From assembly GCA_028671895.1 (NCBI GenBank), contig CM053800.1, positions 18,373,886 through 18,437,885 on the forward strand: a stretch of 64,000 nucleotides of DNA, in the 5' to 3' direction. Origin of the DNA: Oenanthe sinensis. Taxonomy: Eukaryota; Streptophyta; Magnoliopsida; Apiales; Apiaceae. Under the pieces are notes generated by a model. That model did not search any database and was not told where the DNA came from. It saw only the letters and a program-made list of their open reading frames with translations. This document shows, one piece after another, positions 32,691-43,573 of this stretch; positions within the stretch are counted from its first letter, which is position 1; each line of letters begins with the position of its first letter. A program made the translations under genes and the position numbers.

Positions 32691-33768
32691 GAAATGTCTG
32701 CCAAATTGGGAAATAAAAAAATAGATCTAATCATATCTATTATGCTAGATTTATTATGATTGTTATTAACCACATTGTCAAGAACATTGAGATTGATAGG
32801 AGTACAGAAGTTTTGGATTGCTGGACTCAAAACAAAAGGGTCTTTAAAGACTTGGTAAGGATCAATCTTCACAGCAATGTGGAATTGATCTATCCTCCTT
32901 TTGTTCAGGAATTTATCTCTACTTTAACTTCTTTCAATCCCCAATCCTCTTTGCCTTCTATGTCTACGGAGGGTATTAGTAATGACCCTAACCCTCCTAC
33001 CCAAGCCACACATCCAGTTTCAAAGTCCAAATCTAAAAGGTCAACCTCAACAGGTTCTCAAAAACCTGTTGTTGAAAATTCTAAGAAAAGAAAAAAAACT
33101 ATTGTGGTAGATAGACTAGAAGGAGATGTAAGTGGTGAGGGAACTGGGGAATATCAAAGAACCCAGAAGAATAAGGAGAGTGAAGGTGAGCAACCTCAGC
33201 CAAGCCACTCCATAGTCTCCCAAAAGACTGTGGATGTTAATATGGAAAATACCACATCCCTATTGTCATCCTCTCAAAAGGATGACAATATTGAAAATAG
33301 CCTACAACCAGGGGCACAGAACCAATTTGGGGACACACAGGCCAAAGCAATAACACCATATGAAAGGAGAAAGAAGAAAGTCACCTTTGCACATGGGGAA
33401 TCACACACTGCAAAATCACAGGAAACTGTGGTGGAGCCTTCTCAAAGTCAGATTGATGCATCTCATATAAATGATGAGATGCAGCCCCATTCTCTCTCAA
33501 TTCCAATCCCTTCTATTTTTACTTCTCCATCTCAATAAACTTCTTCAGAAAATGTTCTGATAGATTATCAAACATTTTCAGATTCTCTTTCTTCATTTTT
33601 CAAGGAGAAGCCAACACTCTCTCCTGAATCTTCTTCTCAGGATATTCAGGATTCCATTTCTTATATTATTAAAAATATCTCTTCTCAAATCATTTCCTCG
33701 TCTGTTTCTACTCCAATAATTGATGTTCCTTCATCAATTGATATAAAGTCATCGACTGATAAGCCATT
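32691..33768 (+). pseudogene. H third ORF, part 2 (middle)
   Basis: Continuation of the coding sequence cut by E2: NEMSAKLGNK here corresponds to NELTAKLGTK in E3, and NKRVFKDLVRINLH is shared with E3 (about 54310-54350). The first 65 bases contain disruptions. From 32756 the frame is open to the stop at 33536-33538 and then open again to 33768. Composition is Ser/Thr/Gln/Lys-rich and low in hydrophobics, with basic patches such as KSKSKRSTSTGS and KKRKKT. It ends in Ser-Ile-Asp/Ser-Thr-Asp repeats (33720-33765), at which point G is inserted. Probably a disordered linker between the N-terminal domain and the coiled-coil part. Confidence 0.75.
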
Positions 33769-34547
33769 TGTAATAACCTGAAATTTTAAGAGTTTTGAAA
33801 AAAAAAATCTGGTGAATAGCAAATAGTGCTTTCTTTAAGTTTCCGGTGAATAGTGAATAGTGTTTTTGTAAATGTCGAAACTTAAAAGATTTTGAAGCCG
33901 TATTATTATTATATGGAAGAAGTAAGTGAATGTAATTCATATTGTTTTTTGAAAAATTTAATTCTGCTACTAGTTTTGTGCAGAACGAGATATTGGAGCG
34001 TACGCGACTTCTGTTAGATTTCAGAGGCGTGTGACTTGAGGATGTTTGTAGTATGTGCAATTAAGTCAACATATATAATAAATATGAGACTTCTTATTAA
34101 ATTAGTTCAATAAAATATATTTAAAGTCCTTTCGAAAGTCCTAACAGAGTTTGAGAAATAGCGAAAGCGAATAGTGTTTTTCGGGAAAAAAGTTTCATAA
34201 ATTCTCGAAACAATTAAAGAGTATTAATTTAATCATTATAAAACATATTAGAATCATAAAATGAGATTTTAATTTTTTAAAACTTAGGTGGGACGAAAGA
34301 AAAGAGAACGAGAATGAGAGATTAGACCATTGTCGGGAAACTGCGCGGTTAATACAAAAACCTTTTTAAATAACAAGTCCTCCACCACACACCACACAAA
34401 AATCACTTTTTACTTTTTCATTTCTTCACCTTGAAGAACATCAACCGAATCTCCATTGTGGGGGTAAGAAAAATTTCATAACTTGCTCATTTCTTGCTTA
34501 ATCAATGAGTTTGGTAGCTTAAATCGAAGGTATAATACTCATCTTGC

Positions 34548-36098
34548 TGTTGGGTTCCGAGGCATAAAACGCAGCGGATAAACGTAAATATAACGAAAAT
34601 TTTCGGAACCCAAACGCAGGATCATGTATAAGAATTGACGGATTATGGTGATAATCGAATCATACCTATTAAGATTTTGAATGCCACGAACTCAACGGAG
34701 ATCCTTGCTATCACGATTTGTGTCTTCCTCTCGAAAGCACCTCTATGGTATCCACACGAGCACCTTCAAGAACGTCTCACGATCTTGAACACGGAACGGA
34801 AGTACTAGCCTCCTTTGATAGGTTTCGAATTCTCTCTGCCTCTTCCTATGCTGCCTCTTCTGCTAGGGTTTTTACAAAAACGTGCAAGCCATTTAACCTA
34901 TCATTATCTATTTATAATGATTGGTTAATGGGCCCTTTTTAGCAAAAACCTAACCCATGTAGGCATAGGATTAAATAATAAAACATGCTTCTATTATTTA
35001 ATTAATAATTAAGTCACACTTAATTATTATTGGCAGAAATATAATTCTTCAAATTCGAATTTATTTCAATTAATTAAGTCTCACTTAATTAATATAATAA
35101 ATTCGAATTAATCATCAATTAATTTAAATCTATAATTTAAATTAACTATTCCTCTAGGTGCTCTATGTGTGTGACCCTATAGGCTATTATTTAATTAGCA
35201 ATAATTTTATTCTCCAATAAAATTATAAACAATGAGCGGTATTTAGTAATACATCATTGCTACCTAATTAAACAATAATTAAATCGTGATTCGATAAAAC
35301 CTTTCGTGATTAATGTTTCCGTGTAATATAATCCCTTTAACCATATATATTATAGATTAAACTCGAGGCATGTATTTAGTCATCCTCTTCAACATTTAAT
35401 CCGGGTTTACTTGATCCATGAGTAGACTATGAAAAATAAATCATTATTTGAGCACGGCCATGCATTTTATAGTCTCACTCAATCAAGAGGCCAATAATAT
35501 CTCTCCTAATTATAGGAGGGTTAAATCCTTTATCTATCATTCATATTTCTCATACGACTCATGATATACCCGATGTCCACTTTTATCATCACCCGGTCAA
35601 AGGTAACTTTTAATGTAGTCAAAGTATATCAATCCTCGTATAGAAATATAATGATCTCAAGTCAGAGGATCATTACACCATTATCACTGTGAGTCTTTCT
35701 TATGACTTAATTAAACATGAAGAATCTCACTGTGGGTCTGTCCAGTACCATGTACCCCTACATGTACCTATGTATTGACTTTAGTATCCCCATACTTATA
35801 ACCAATGAGATGTGGTTATCTGTCAAACAACATACTAGTCTATTTATGTATTATTATTGTCCTATCATAATAATACTCGACTAGGGAACCTTTAAGAATA
35901 TGATATATTATATAATCTCAAGTTCAAGTCATGTACTTAAACTATATAACGAGTATCATGATTCTAAGGACATTTATTATGCTAACAAATATATCGCAGT
36001 AATTAAAGTCATAATAAATACGTTTATTGAATAATCAAATGACATAAATGTTTATTAAAAGGAAAAATTGTATTGCCTCTAGGGCACCTACACTAACA
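34548..36098 (-). repeat. B2 3' LTR (1,551 bp)
   Basis: TGTTGGGTTCCGAGGC to CACCTACACTAACA. A TATAAATA box on the minus strand lies at 34909-34916. Differences from the other LTR that I could see: GTATTTAG versus GTATCTAG, CATTTAATCC versus CATTTTATCC, and AAAATAAATC versus AAAACAAATC. A 74-codon ORF in both copies (34718 and 42193) is not conserved as a protein in any way I can see and is left out. Confidence 0.97.
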
Positions 36099-36110
36099 AT
36101 CTCCCACTTG
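36099..36110 (-). other. Polypurine tract of B2
   Basis: The minus strand reads CAAGTGGGAGAT directly before the 3' LTR; the same word is kept in B1 (5376-5387). The gag-pol stop codon is only three bases away (36113-36115). Confidence 0.9.
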
Positions 36111-36112
36111 CA

Positions 36113-39100
36113 CTAGAGCCAATCACCCATGTATCTAATACCCATGGAACTAGTGTGACCGTCGTGCTTCTGCTGCGACAAGCCTTTGGTCAGTGGGTCT
36201 GCAATGTTATCATTTGTGTGCACTTTACATATGTGTATGTCACCCCTCTCATTAATCTCTCGAATGAGGTGATATCTCTTGAGTATATGTTTGGTTCGGG
36301 AGTGAGCTCTAGGTTCTTTAGCTTGTGCAATGGCTCCATTATTATCGCAGTATAGATCAATGGGATCTGCGATTGATGGAACCACTCCCAATTCAGTAAT
36401 GAATTTTCGAATCCAAACTGCTTCCTTAGCCGCTTCACAAGCTGCAATGTACTCGGCCTCCATTGTAGAATCAGCTACTGTTTCTTGTTTTGAACTCTTC
36501 CAACTTACAGCACCTCCGTTTAGACAAAACACAAAACCAGACTGTGATACAGTATCATCCCTGTCTGTTTGGAAACTTGCATCGGTGTAACCTTTTACTA
36601 CTAGTTTCTCCTCTCCTCCATACACCAAGAATGAATCTTTAGTCCTTTTCAAGTACTTTAGAATATTCTTGACAGCCGTCCAGTGCCTTTCACATGGATT
36701 AGATTGGTATCTGCTCGTCATGCTTAAAGCATACGAAACATCTGGGCGAGTACATACCATCGCATACATGATGGATCCAATTGCTGAGGCATATGGAACC
36801 TTACTCATGCGGTCCTTGTCATCCAATGATTTCGGACACTGATCTTTAGAGATCGTTATCCCTTGAGATACGGGGACATATCCCCTTTTTGCATTTTGCA
36901 TACCAAAACGGTGCAAAACCTTATCGATGTATGTACTCTGACTTAGACCGATCATCCTTCTAGATCTATCCCTATAGATCCTCATTCCTAGAATGTAGGA
37001 TGCATCTCCTAAGTCTTTCATAGAGAAATTACTCCCTAACCAAATCTTAACAGCCTTGAGAGAAGGTATGTCATTCCCCATTAGTAGTATGTCATCAACA
37101 TATAGTACTATGAATGCCACATGGCTCCCACTAACCTTCTTGTAAACACAAGGTTCATCCTCGTTTTGAACAAATCCATACTCTTTGATAGTTTCATCAA
37201 AACGGATGTTCCATCTCCTAGAGGCTTGCTTTAATCCATAAATGGATCGACGTAATTTACATATCTTGCTAACATTCCCTGGACTGACAAAACCTTCAGG
37301 TTGTGTCATGTACACATCCACATCTTCTTCAAGGCTTCCATTAAGGAAGGCTGTTTTGACATCCATTTGCCAGATTTCATAATCATGGAATGCTGCAATA
37401 GCAAGCAAAATCCTTATGGATTTGACCATAGCCACTGGTGAGAAGGTTTCATCATAGTCAATACCATGAATTTGCTTGAAACCTTTTGCAACTAGCCTTG
37501 CTTTATAGGTCTGAACATTTCCATCCATGTCAGTTTTCTTCTTGAAAACCCATTTGCACCCTATGGGTTTTACCCCTTCAGGTGGATCAACCAAAGTCCA
37601 TACTTGGTTTTCATACATGGATTCCATCTCGGATTTCATGGCTTCTAGCCATCTCTTAGATTCTGGACTGCTCATAGCATCTTGGTATGTGAGAGGCTCA
37701 TCTTCATCTATGAGCATCAAATCACCACATTGAGTCAAAAGAAATCCATATCTCTCTGGCTCATGGCGAATTCTACCAGTTCTACGAACAACCTGTGTTT
37801 GTTGAGCGTTATTATTATCCTGCTCTTGTTCCACTTCAGGTTCAATGCTATTTTGTGGTTCTCGATCTTCATCGAGGTCTATAGTTCTCCCACTGTTTCT
37901 TTTGGAAACAAAATCCCTTTCCATGAAGACAGCATCTCGAGCAATAAACACTTTTTGCTCAGAAGGACTATAGAAATAATACGCCTTTGTTTCTTTAGGG
38001 TATCCCACAAAATTGCACTCTTCAGATTTAGGTCCAAGCTTGTCAGATACTTGACGTTTCACAAACGCCTTGCATCCCCAAACTTTCATAAAGCTCATGC
38101 CTGACCGTTTCTCCTCCCATATTTCATATGGAGTGTTTTGAACCTTCTTAGTAGGAACACGGTTAAGTGTGAAAGCCGCTGTTTCTAGAGCGTAACCCCA
38201 AAAACTAATTGGAAGATCTGCATGACTCATCATTGATCGCACCATGTCCAACAAGGTGCGATTTCTCCTCTCTGAAACTCCATTCCATTGAGGTGTACCT
38301 GGCGGAGTGAATTGTGATACAATACCACACTCCTTTAAATAATCTTTAAATTCAGTGCTCAAGTATTCTCCTCCACGATCAGATCGTAAGATTTTAATAC
38401 TTGCACCTCCGCCAATTTGCTTCTCTACTTCAGCCTTGTATTCTTTGAACTTTTCAAAAGAATCGGATTTATTCTTCATAAGATATACATATCCATATCT
38501 ACTGAAATCATCAGTAAATGTTATGAAGTAGTAGTAGCCTCCTCTAGCCATCACACGCATTGGGCCACATACATCACTATGTATTAGCTCCAGACGCTCA
38601 GTGGCCCTTTGACCCTTACCAGTGAAAGGAGCTTTAGTCATTTTACCAAGCAAACAAGATTCGCATTCTTGGTATGATTCAAAATCAAACTTATCCAAAT
38701 ATCCATCCCTATGTAATTTGGATATGCGTTTCTCATTTATATGGCCTAGACGACAATGCCAGAGGTATGTTTGATTTGAGTCATTAACTTTAAGTCGTTT
38801 GTTTTCTATATTACAGACAGGATTATCTAAGTCAAGAACATATAAACCATTAAACAAACGCGCAACACCATAGGTTAAATCATTCAAAGCAAAAGAGCAA
38901 CTGTTGTCCTTTATTGTAAACGAAAAACCTTTCTTGTCCAAACAAGAAACAGAAATAATGTTTCTGCGAATCGCAGGCACGTAATAACAATTATCCAGTT
39001 CTAAAACTAGCCCAGAGGGCAAAGATAAATAATATGTTCCTACAGCTAAAGCAGCAACTCTTGCTCTGTTGCCAACTCGTAGGTCCATTTCTCCTTTAGC

Positions 39101-40078
39101 CAATGTCCTACTTCTCTGCATTTCCTGCACATTTATACAAATGTGAGAAGCACATCCGGTATCCAATACCCAAGATGTAGAAATAGACAGATTGACTTCT
39201 ATAACATATATACCTGAATTAGAAGCTTGCTCAGCCCTCTTCTTCTTCAGATCCTCCAAGTAAACTGAACAGTTTCTCTTCCAGTGACCAGTTTTCTTAC
39301 AGTAGTGACATTCACCCTTAGCGACCCCACCTTTAGGCTTTAAAGCCTGTTTAGGACCTGACTTTGGCTTGGGTGTAGAATCAGAACCTGTCTTCTTCTT
39401 ACCCTTCCACTTGCCTTTCCCTTTGGCCTTACCTTTATTGCCCACCATCAGTATGGGAGCAGGTTCAGCCGTCTTCATGTTGGTCTCATATGTTCTCAAC
39501 ATAGCCAACAATTCAGTAGGTGTTTTGTCAAACTCATTCATATTGTAGTTCATAACAAACTGAGTGAATTTGTTGTTCAAAGAATTCAAGATTAGGTCAA
39601 TACCAGTTTCCGGACCAATCGGGAAACCCAAAGTATCAAGATACTCAATGTAACCAATCATCTTCAGAACATGTGGGCCAACTGGTTCATTTGCCCCTTG
39701 TTTGCAGTTAAAGAGTGACTTGCTCGTGTTGAACCTTTCTTGACGAGTTTGGCTTGCAAACATGCTTTGCAAGTGCTCATTGATAGTATATGCATCCATA
39801 TGCACATGCTGTCTTTGAAGCTCAGCACTCATAGTTGCTAACATAAGACACGCAACATCAGTTGCATCATTCTCATCCTTTGTGTGGGCCGCTCGTTCCT
39901 CAACAGTAGCGCCCTCAGGAAGGGGACCTGCCGGAGGAATATCAATGACATGAAGCTTGCGCTCCTGCCTGAGGACAATCCTCAAATTCCTCTGCCAGTC
40001 TAGGAAGTTGTTTCCTCCTGTCAGCTTATCCTTCTCAAGAACAGATCGTACGGATAGTGTGTTTGTGTTGTTTGTCAT
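36113..40078 (-). CDS. gag-pol: B2 gag-pol polyprotein, intact (1,321 aa)
   Basis: A single uninterrupted frame encoding the whole copia polyprotein. The start is taken at MTNNTNTLSV (40078); a start ten codons upstream (40108) is in frame but lacks gag similarity. Domains in order: UBN2-type capsid (about 20-200); basic Gly/Lys linker; zinc knuckle CHYCKKTGHWKRNC (257-270); aspartic protease DTG (306-308); pre-integrase WHCRLGHINEKR (about 440); integrase zinc-binding ECESC (about 471) and catalytic D501, D567 and E603 with correct 35-residue spacing; RT with WQMDVKTAFLNG and YVDD (993-996); RNase H with TDASF (about 1165), MEAEYIA (about 1206) and CDNNGAI (about 1243), ending near DPLTKGL. 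All catalytic motifs are present. Expressed from the LTR, it would assemble particles, reverse transcribe and integrate the element. B1 is a decayed relative. Confidence 0.96.
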   Translation of the reverse strand: MTNNTNTLSVRSVLEKDKLTGGNNFLDWQRNLRIVLRQERKLHVIDIPPAGPLPEGATVEERAAHTKDENDATDVACLMLATMSAELQRQHVHMDAYTINEHLQSMFASQTRQERFNTSKSLFNCKQGANEPVGPHVLKMIGYIEYLDTLGFPIGPETGIDLILNSLNNKFTQFVMNYNMNEFDKTPTELLAMLRTYETNMKTAEPAPILMVGNKGKAKGKGKWKGKKKTGSDSTPKPKSGPKQALKPKGGVAKGECHYCKKTGHWKRNCSVYLEDLKKKRAEQASNSGIYVIEVNLSISTSWVLDTGCASHICINVQEMQRSRTLAKGEMDLRVGNRARVAALAVGTYYLSLPSGLVLELDNCYYVPAIRRNIISVSCLDKKGFSFTIKDNSCSFALNDLTYGVARLFNGLYVLDLDNPVCNIENKRLKVNDSNQTYLWHCRLGHINEKRISKLHRDGYLDKFDFESYQECESCLLGKMTKAPFTGKGQRATERLELIHSDVCGPMRVMARGGYYYFITFTDDFSRYGYVYLMKNKSDSFEKFKEYKAEVEKQIGGGASIKILRSDRGGEYLSTEFKDYLKECGIVSQFTPPGTPQWNGVSERRNRTLLDMVRSMMSHADLPISFWGYALETAAFTLNRVPTKKVQNTPYEIWEEKRSGMSFMKVWGCKAFVKRQVSDKLGPKSEECNFVGYPKETKAYYFYSPSEQKVFIARDAVFMERDFVSKRNSGRTIDLDEDREPQNSIEPEVEQEQDNNNAQQTQVVRRTGRIRHEPERYGFLLTQCGDLMLIDEDEPLTYQDAMSSPESKRWLEAMKSEMESMYENQVWTLVDPPEGVKPIGCKWVFKKKTDMDGNVQTYKARLVAKGFKQIHGIDYDETFSPVAMVKSIRILLAIAAFHDYEIWQMDVKTAFLNGSLEEDVDVYMTQPEGFVSPGNVSKICKLRRSIYGLKQASRRWNIRFDETIKEYGFVQNEDEPCVYKKVSGSHVAFIVLYVDDILLMGNDIPSLKAVKIWLGSNFSMKDLGDASYILGMRIYRDRSRRMIGLSQSTYIDKVLHRFGMQNAKRGYVPVSQGITISKDQCPKSLDDKDRMSKVPYASAIGSIMYAMVCTRPDVSYALSMTSRYQSNPCERHWTAVKNILKYLKRTKDSFLVYGGEEKLVVKGYTDASFQTDRDDTVSQSGFVFCLNGGAVSWKSSKQETVADSTMEAEYIAACEAAKEAVWIRKFITELGVVPSIADPIDLYCDNNGAIAQAKEPRAHSRTKHILKRYHLIREINERGDIHICKVHTNDNIADPLTKGLSQQKHDGHTSSMGIRYMGDWL

Positions 40079-41188
40079 TACTTGGTATCTACAATGATAA
40101 AAGCACAAAATTAAACATTAGATTGTCTGAGTTATTTATTATGTTCAAATGATTATGATACATTCATAATATATCTCCCACTATTTTTATCAAATCAATA
40201 GCCCTTACTATTAATTTGGAAAGTATATCCCATAATCCTTTCTAGTGAGCCAAGATCCATATTTCGTCATGTCTCAAGTCAACCACTGGAAGTCCTTAAG
40301 AATGATTATTTAGGTAGACAACATTTGTCAATTATATCATATATAATTCTTGGATAGTTTGGTGAGCAACGATTGATCTTATCTATCTAATAGATTTTTA
40401 ACCAAACTCTATGCTTCTAAGTTCATAATGGTTGAATATAACCGTTTACTTTCACCTTATTATGACGACTCAGTTAAGTTTGACCCAATGATACAACGGC
40501 CGAATATAACCGTTTATATTCGTCGCATCTCACCACGATAGACAGGAGTCCCCTGCCACTGACAGTCTTTCCCCTAATCGATCTAGGATTCGATGAGTGT
40601 TCATTCATTGGAAAGCATCTGATTAAAACTTAATATTTTGTTAAGGGGTTTAGAAAATTTTACGACGATCATGATCACATCATGAAGAGATCCTCAATTT
40701 TTCCTTGAACTAAATATTTCAAATTGACATCTTAAATTGTTCATTTCCCAGGTAGATGGAGGATACCAGTGGTCACACTTAAAACCCATCAGCCTTACGA
40801 ATACGCATATCCGTTTTTGTCAGAAAATCCCAATTATAGATATCAAAATCCATATTCAATTCCGTGTTTTAAAAATCCATATTTCATAAACACAAGAATC
40901 TCATGATCGTTTGTTAATTTTAAAATCTTAAATCGTTACAGATTTTATCTTGTTTAGCATGACAATCATGGCATGGATGACGTATCTAATACATACATAC
41001 ATGATTAATCTAATTAAAGCATGCATCTTCTACTATACACATACATTCATACATCATTATGTAAAGTGCGGTATGTAAACGTGCTTGGTTATGGCCCCTT
41101 TCCTATGTGATCCTTTCGAGCTAATGAAAGGATCAAGGTCAGTCTATGGTGGTGGAAAAATATAAATACAGTTGCTTGTCTTGATCTT

Positions 41189-41252
41189 CTTGCATCCATG
41201 GCTGCCTTCTTAGCTCTTGCATCCATGGCTGCCTTCTTAGCTTCTTGCATCC
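41189..41252. repeat. 27-bp direct repeat in B2 leader
   Basis: CTTGCATCCATGGCTGCCTT with following CTTAGCT occurs at 41189 and 41216, with a partial third copy from 41243. Unit 27 bases. Confidence 0.85.
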
Positions 41253-41869
41253 AGTTGCTTGCCTTCAGTCTTCAATTACATTACAAGAAAACATTGAATT
41301 CAACCTAAGCTAATGTACTTACATAAGAAAAGCTCGAGTTACATTCGAGGTTCAACAATTACAAGAATGAAGAAAAAAACGACATGCAAGTCGTATTTAT
41401 AAAACCAAAACCAAAACCATTACTCTAGGGTCTAGAAGGCCATAACCAGCACCATGCTCACATAACAGTTACTGGAATCCCAGAATGCATAATCATATCA
41501 TCATGCATCAAATATATCATGATCAACAATTTTCGAAAAATCAAAACTATGATCAGAAAACAGAAAACTGCGTTTTTGAGGCCCTTAACGATGTCAAATG
41601 GCCAAAAAACACCATAGGTCACGGCAAAGCGGTGATTTTTGCTCGTGGCAATTTTCCCTTTCCAGAAAGGGTAAATTCGACCCATTCTGACTCCGTCGAA
41701 AAATACTATTCACTGCAGAATCACTATTCACAGCAAACCTACATCTTTATGCAGTTTTGTTTTAAACGCTTCAGAACGTTTCCGATGACCTTCGTATGAC
41801 TGTATCTCGTATCATATACATACAGTGCATCACACACATCATGCCATAACAGATTATAACATTGCAGAG

Positions 41870-41956
41870 GCATGGCAGTAGCAAGGGCAGTAGCAAACAG
41901 GCATGGCATAATCATGGCAGTAGCATGGCATAATCATGGCAGTAGCAAAACAGGCA
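41870..41956. repeat. CATGGCAGTAGC / CATGGCATAAT repeats in B2 leader
   Basis: Imperfect short direct repeats (GCATGGCATAATCATGGCAG twice, AGTAGCAA several times) close to the primer site. Confidence 0.8.
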
Positions 41957-42009
41957 CTTATGCATCATATACATAAAACACGTAACCAAATCAGTCCCTT
42001 ATACACGTA

Positions 42010-42021
42010 GCTCTGATGCCA
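42010..42021 (-). other. Primer binding site of B2
   Basis: The minus strand reads TGGCATCAGAGC next to the LTR end, one base different (C for T) from the SIRE-like sites. Still a good match to initiator methionine tRNA. Confidence 0.88.
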
Positions 42022-42022
42022 T

Positions 42023-43573
42023 TGTTGGGTTCCGAGGCATAAAACGCAGCGGATAAACGTAAATATAACGAAAATTTTCGGAACCCAAACGCAGGATCAT
42101 GTATAAGAATTGACGGATTATGGTGATAATCGAATCATACCTATTAAGATTTTGAATGCCACGAACTCAACGGAGATCCTTGCTATCACGATTTGTGTCT
42201 TCCTCTCGAAAGCACCTCTATGGTATCCACACGAGCACCTTCAAGAACGTCTCACGATCTTGAACACGGAACGGAAGTACTAGCCTCCTTTGATAGGTTT
42301 CGAATTCTCTCTGCCTCTTCCTATGCTGCCTCTTCTGCTAGGGTTTTTACAAAAACGTGCAAGCCATTTAACCTATCATTATCTATTTATAATGATTGGT
42401 TAATGGGCCCTTTTTAGCAAAAACCTAACCCATGTAGGCATAGGATTAAATAATAAAACATGCTTCTATTATTTAATTAATAATTAAGTCACACTTAATT
42501 ATTATTGGCAGAAATATAATTCTTCAAATTCGAATTTATTTCAATTAATTAAGTCTCACTTAATTAATATAATAAATTCGAATTAATCATCAATTAATTT
42601 AAATCTATAATTTAAATTAACTATTCCTCTAGGTGCTCTATGTGTGTGACCCTATAGGCTATTATTTAATTAGCAATAATTTTATTCTCCAATAAAATTA
42701 TAAACAATGAGCGGTATCTAGTAATACATCATTGCTACCTAATTAAACAATAATTAAATCGTGATTCGATAAAACCTTTCGTGATTAATGTTTCCGTGTA
42801 ATATAATCCCTTTAACCATATATATTATAGATTAAACTCGAGGCATGTATTTAGTCATCCTCTTCAACATTTTATCCGGGTTTACTTGATCCATGAGTAG
42901 ACTATGAAAAACAAATCATTATTTGAGCACGGCCATGCATTTTATAGTCTCACTCAATCAAGAGGCCAATAATATCTCTCCTAATTATAGGAGGGTTAAA
43001 TCCTTTATCTATCATTCATATTTCTCATACGACTCATGATATACCCGATGTCCACTTTTATCATCACCCGGTCAAAGGTAACTTTTAATGTAGTCAAAGT
43101 ATATCAATCCTCGTATAGAAATATAATGATCTCAAGTCAGAGGATCATTACACCATTATCACTGTGAGTCTTTCTTATGACTTAATTAAACATGAAGAAT
43201 CTCACTGTGGGTCTGTCCAGTACCATGTACCCCTACATGTACCTATGTATTGACTTTAGTATCCCCATACTTATAACCAATGAGATGTGGTTATCTGTCA
43301 AACAACATACTAGTCTATTTATGTATTATTATTGTCCTATCATAATAATACTCGACTAGGGAACCTTTAAGAATATGATATATTATATAATCTCAAGTTC
43401 AAGTCATGTACTTAAACTATATAACGAGTATCATGATTCTAAGGACATTTATTATGCTAACAAATATATCGCAGTAATTAAAGTCATAATAAATACGTTT
43501 ATTGAATAATCAAATGACATAAATGTTTATTAAAAGGAAAAATTGTATTGCCTCTAGGGCACCTACACTAACA
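42023..43573 (-). repeat. B2 5' LTR (1,551 bp)
   Basis: Equal in length to the 3' LTR and nearly identical. The minus-strand TATAAATA box is at 42384-42391 and would drive the element's transcript leftwards. Confidence 0.97.

Larger units (their letters stand above)
40079..42009 (-). other. B2 5' leader (1.9 kb, non-coding)
   Basis: No gene between primer site and gag; unusually long for a copia leader. It contains two short-period repeat patches (41189-41252 and 41870-41956) and, on the minus strand, a TATAAATA word at 41394-41401, about 1.3 kb before the ATG, that could act as an internal promoter. Short open frames at 41458-41799 have no recognisable features. Confidence 0.75.
34548..43573 (-). 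mobile_element. B2: complete, probably intact Ty1/copia element, 9.0 kb
   Basis: TSD CTTGC at 34543-34547 and 43574-43578. Two LTRs of 1,551 bp each that by eye differ at about three sites, primer site, a 1.9-kb leader, one open gag-pol frame and a polypurine tract. Inserted in G. Lineage within copia is uncertain; LTR size and gag style suggest Angela/Tork-like. Confidence 0.96.

Noticed and set aside
34718..34942. 74-codon ORF present identically in both B2 LTRs (also 42193-42417)
   Set aside because: Both copies are parts of near-identical LTRs, so identity is expected. It lies across the LTR's minus-strand TATA region, and no protein feature supports it.
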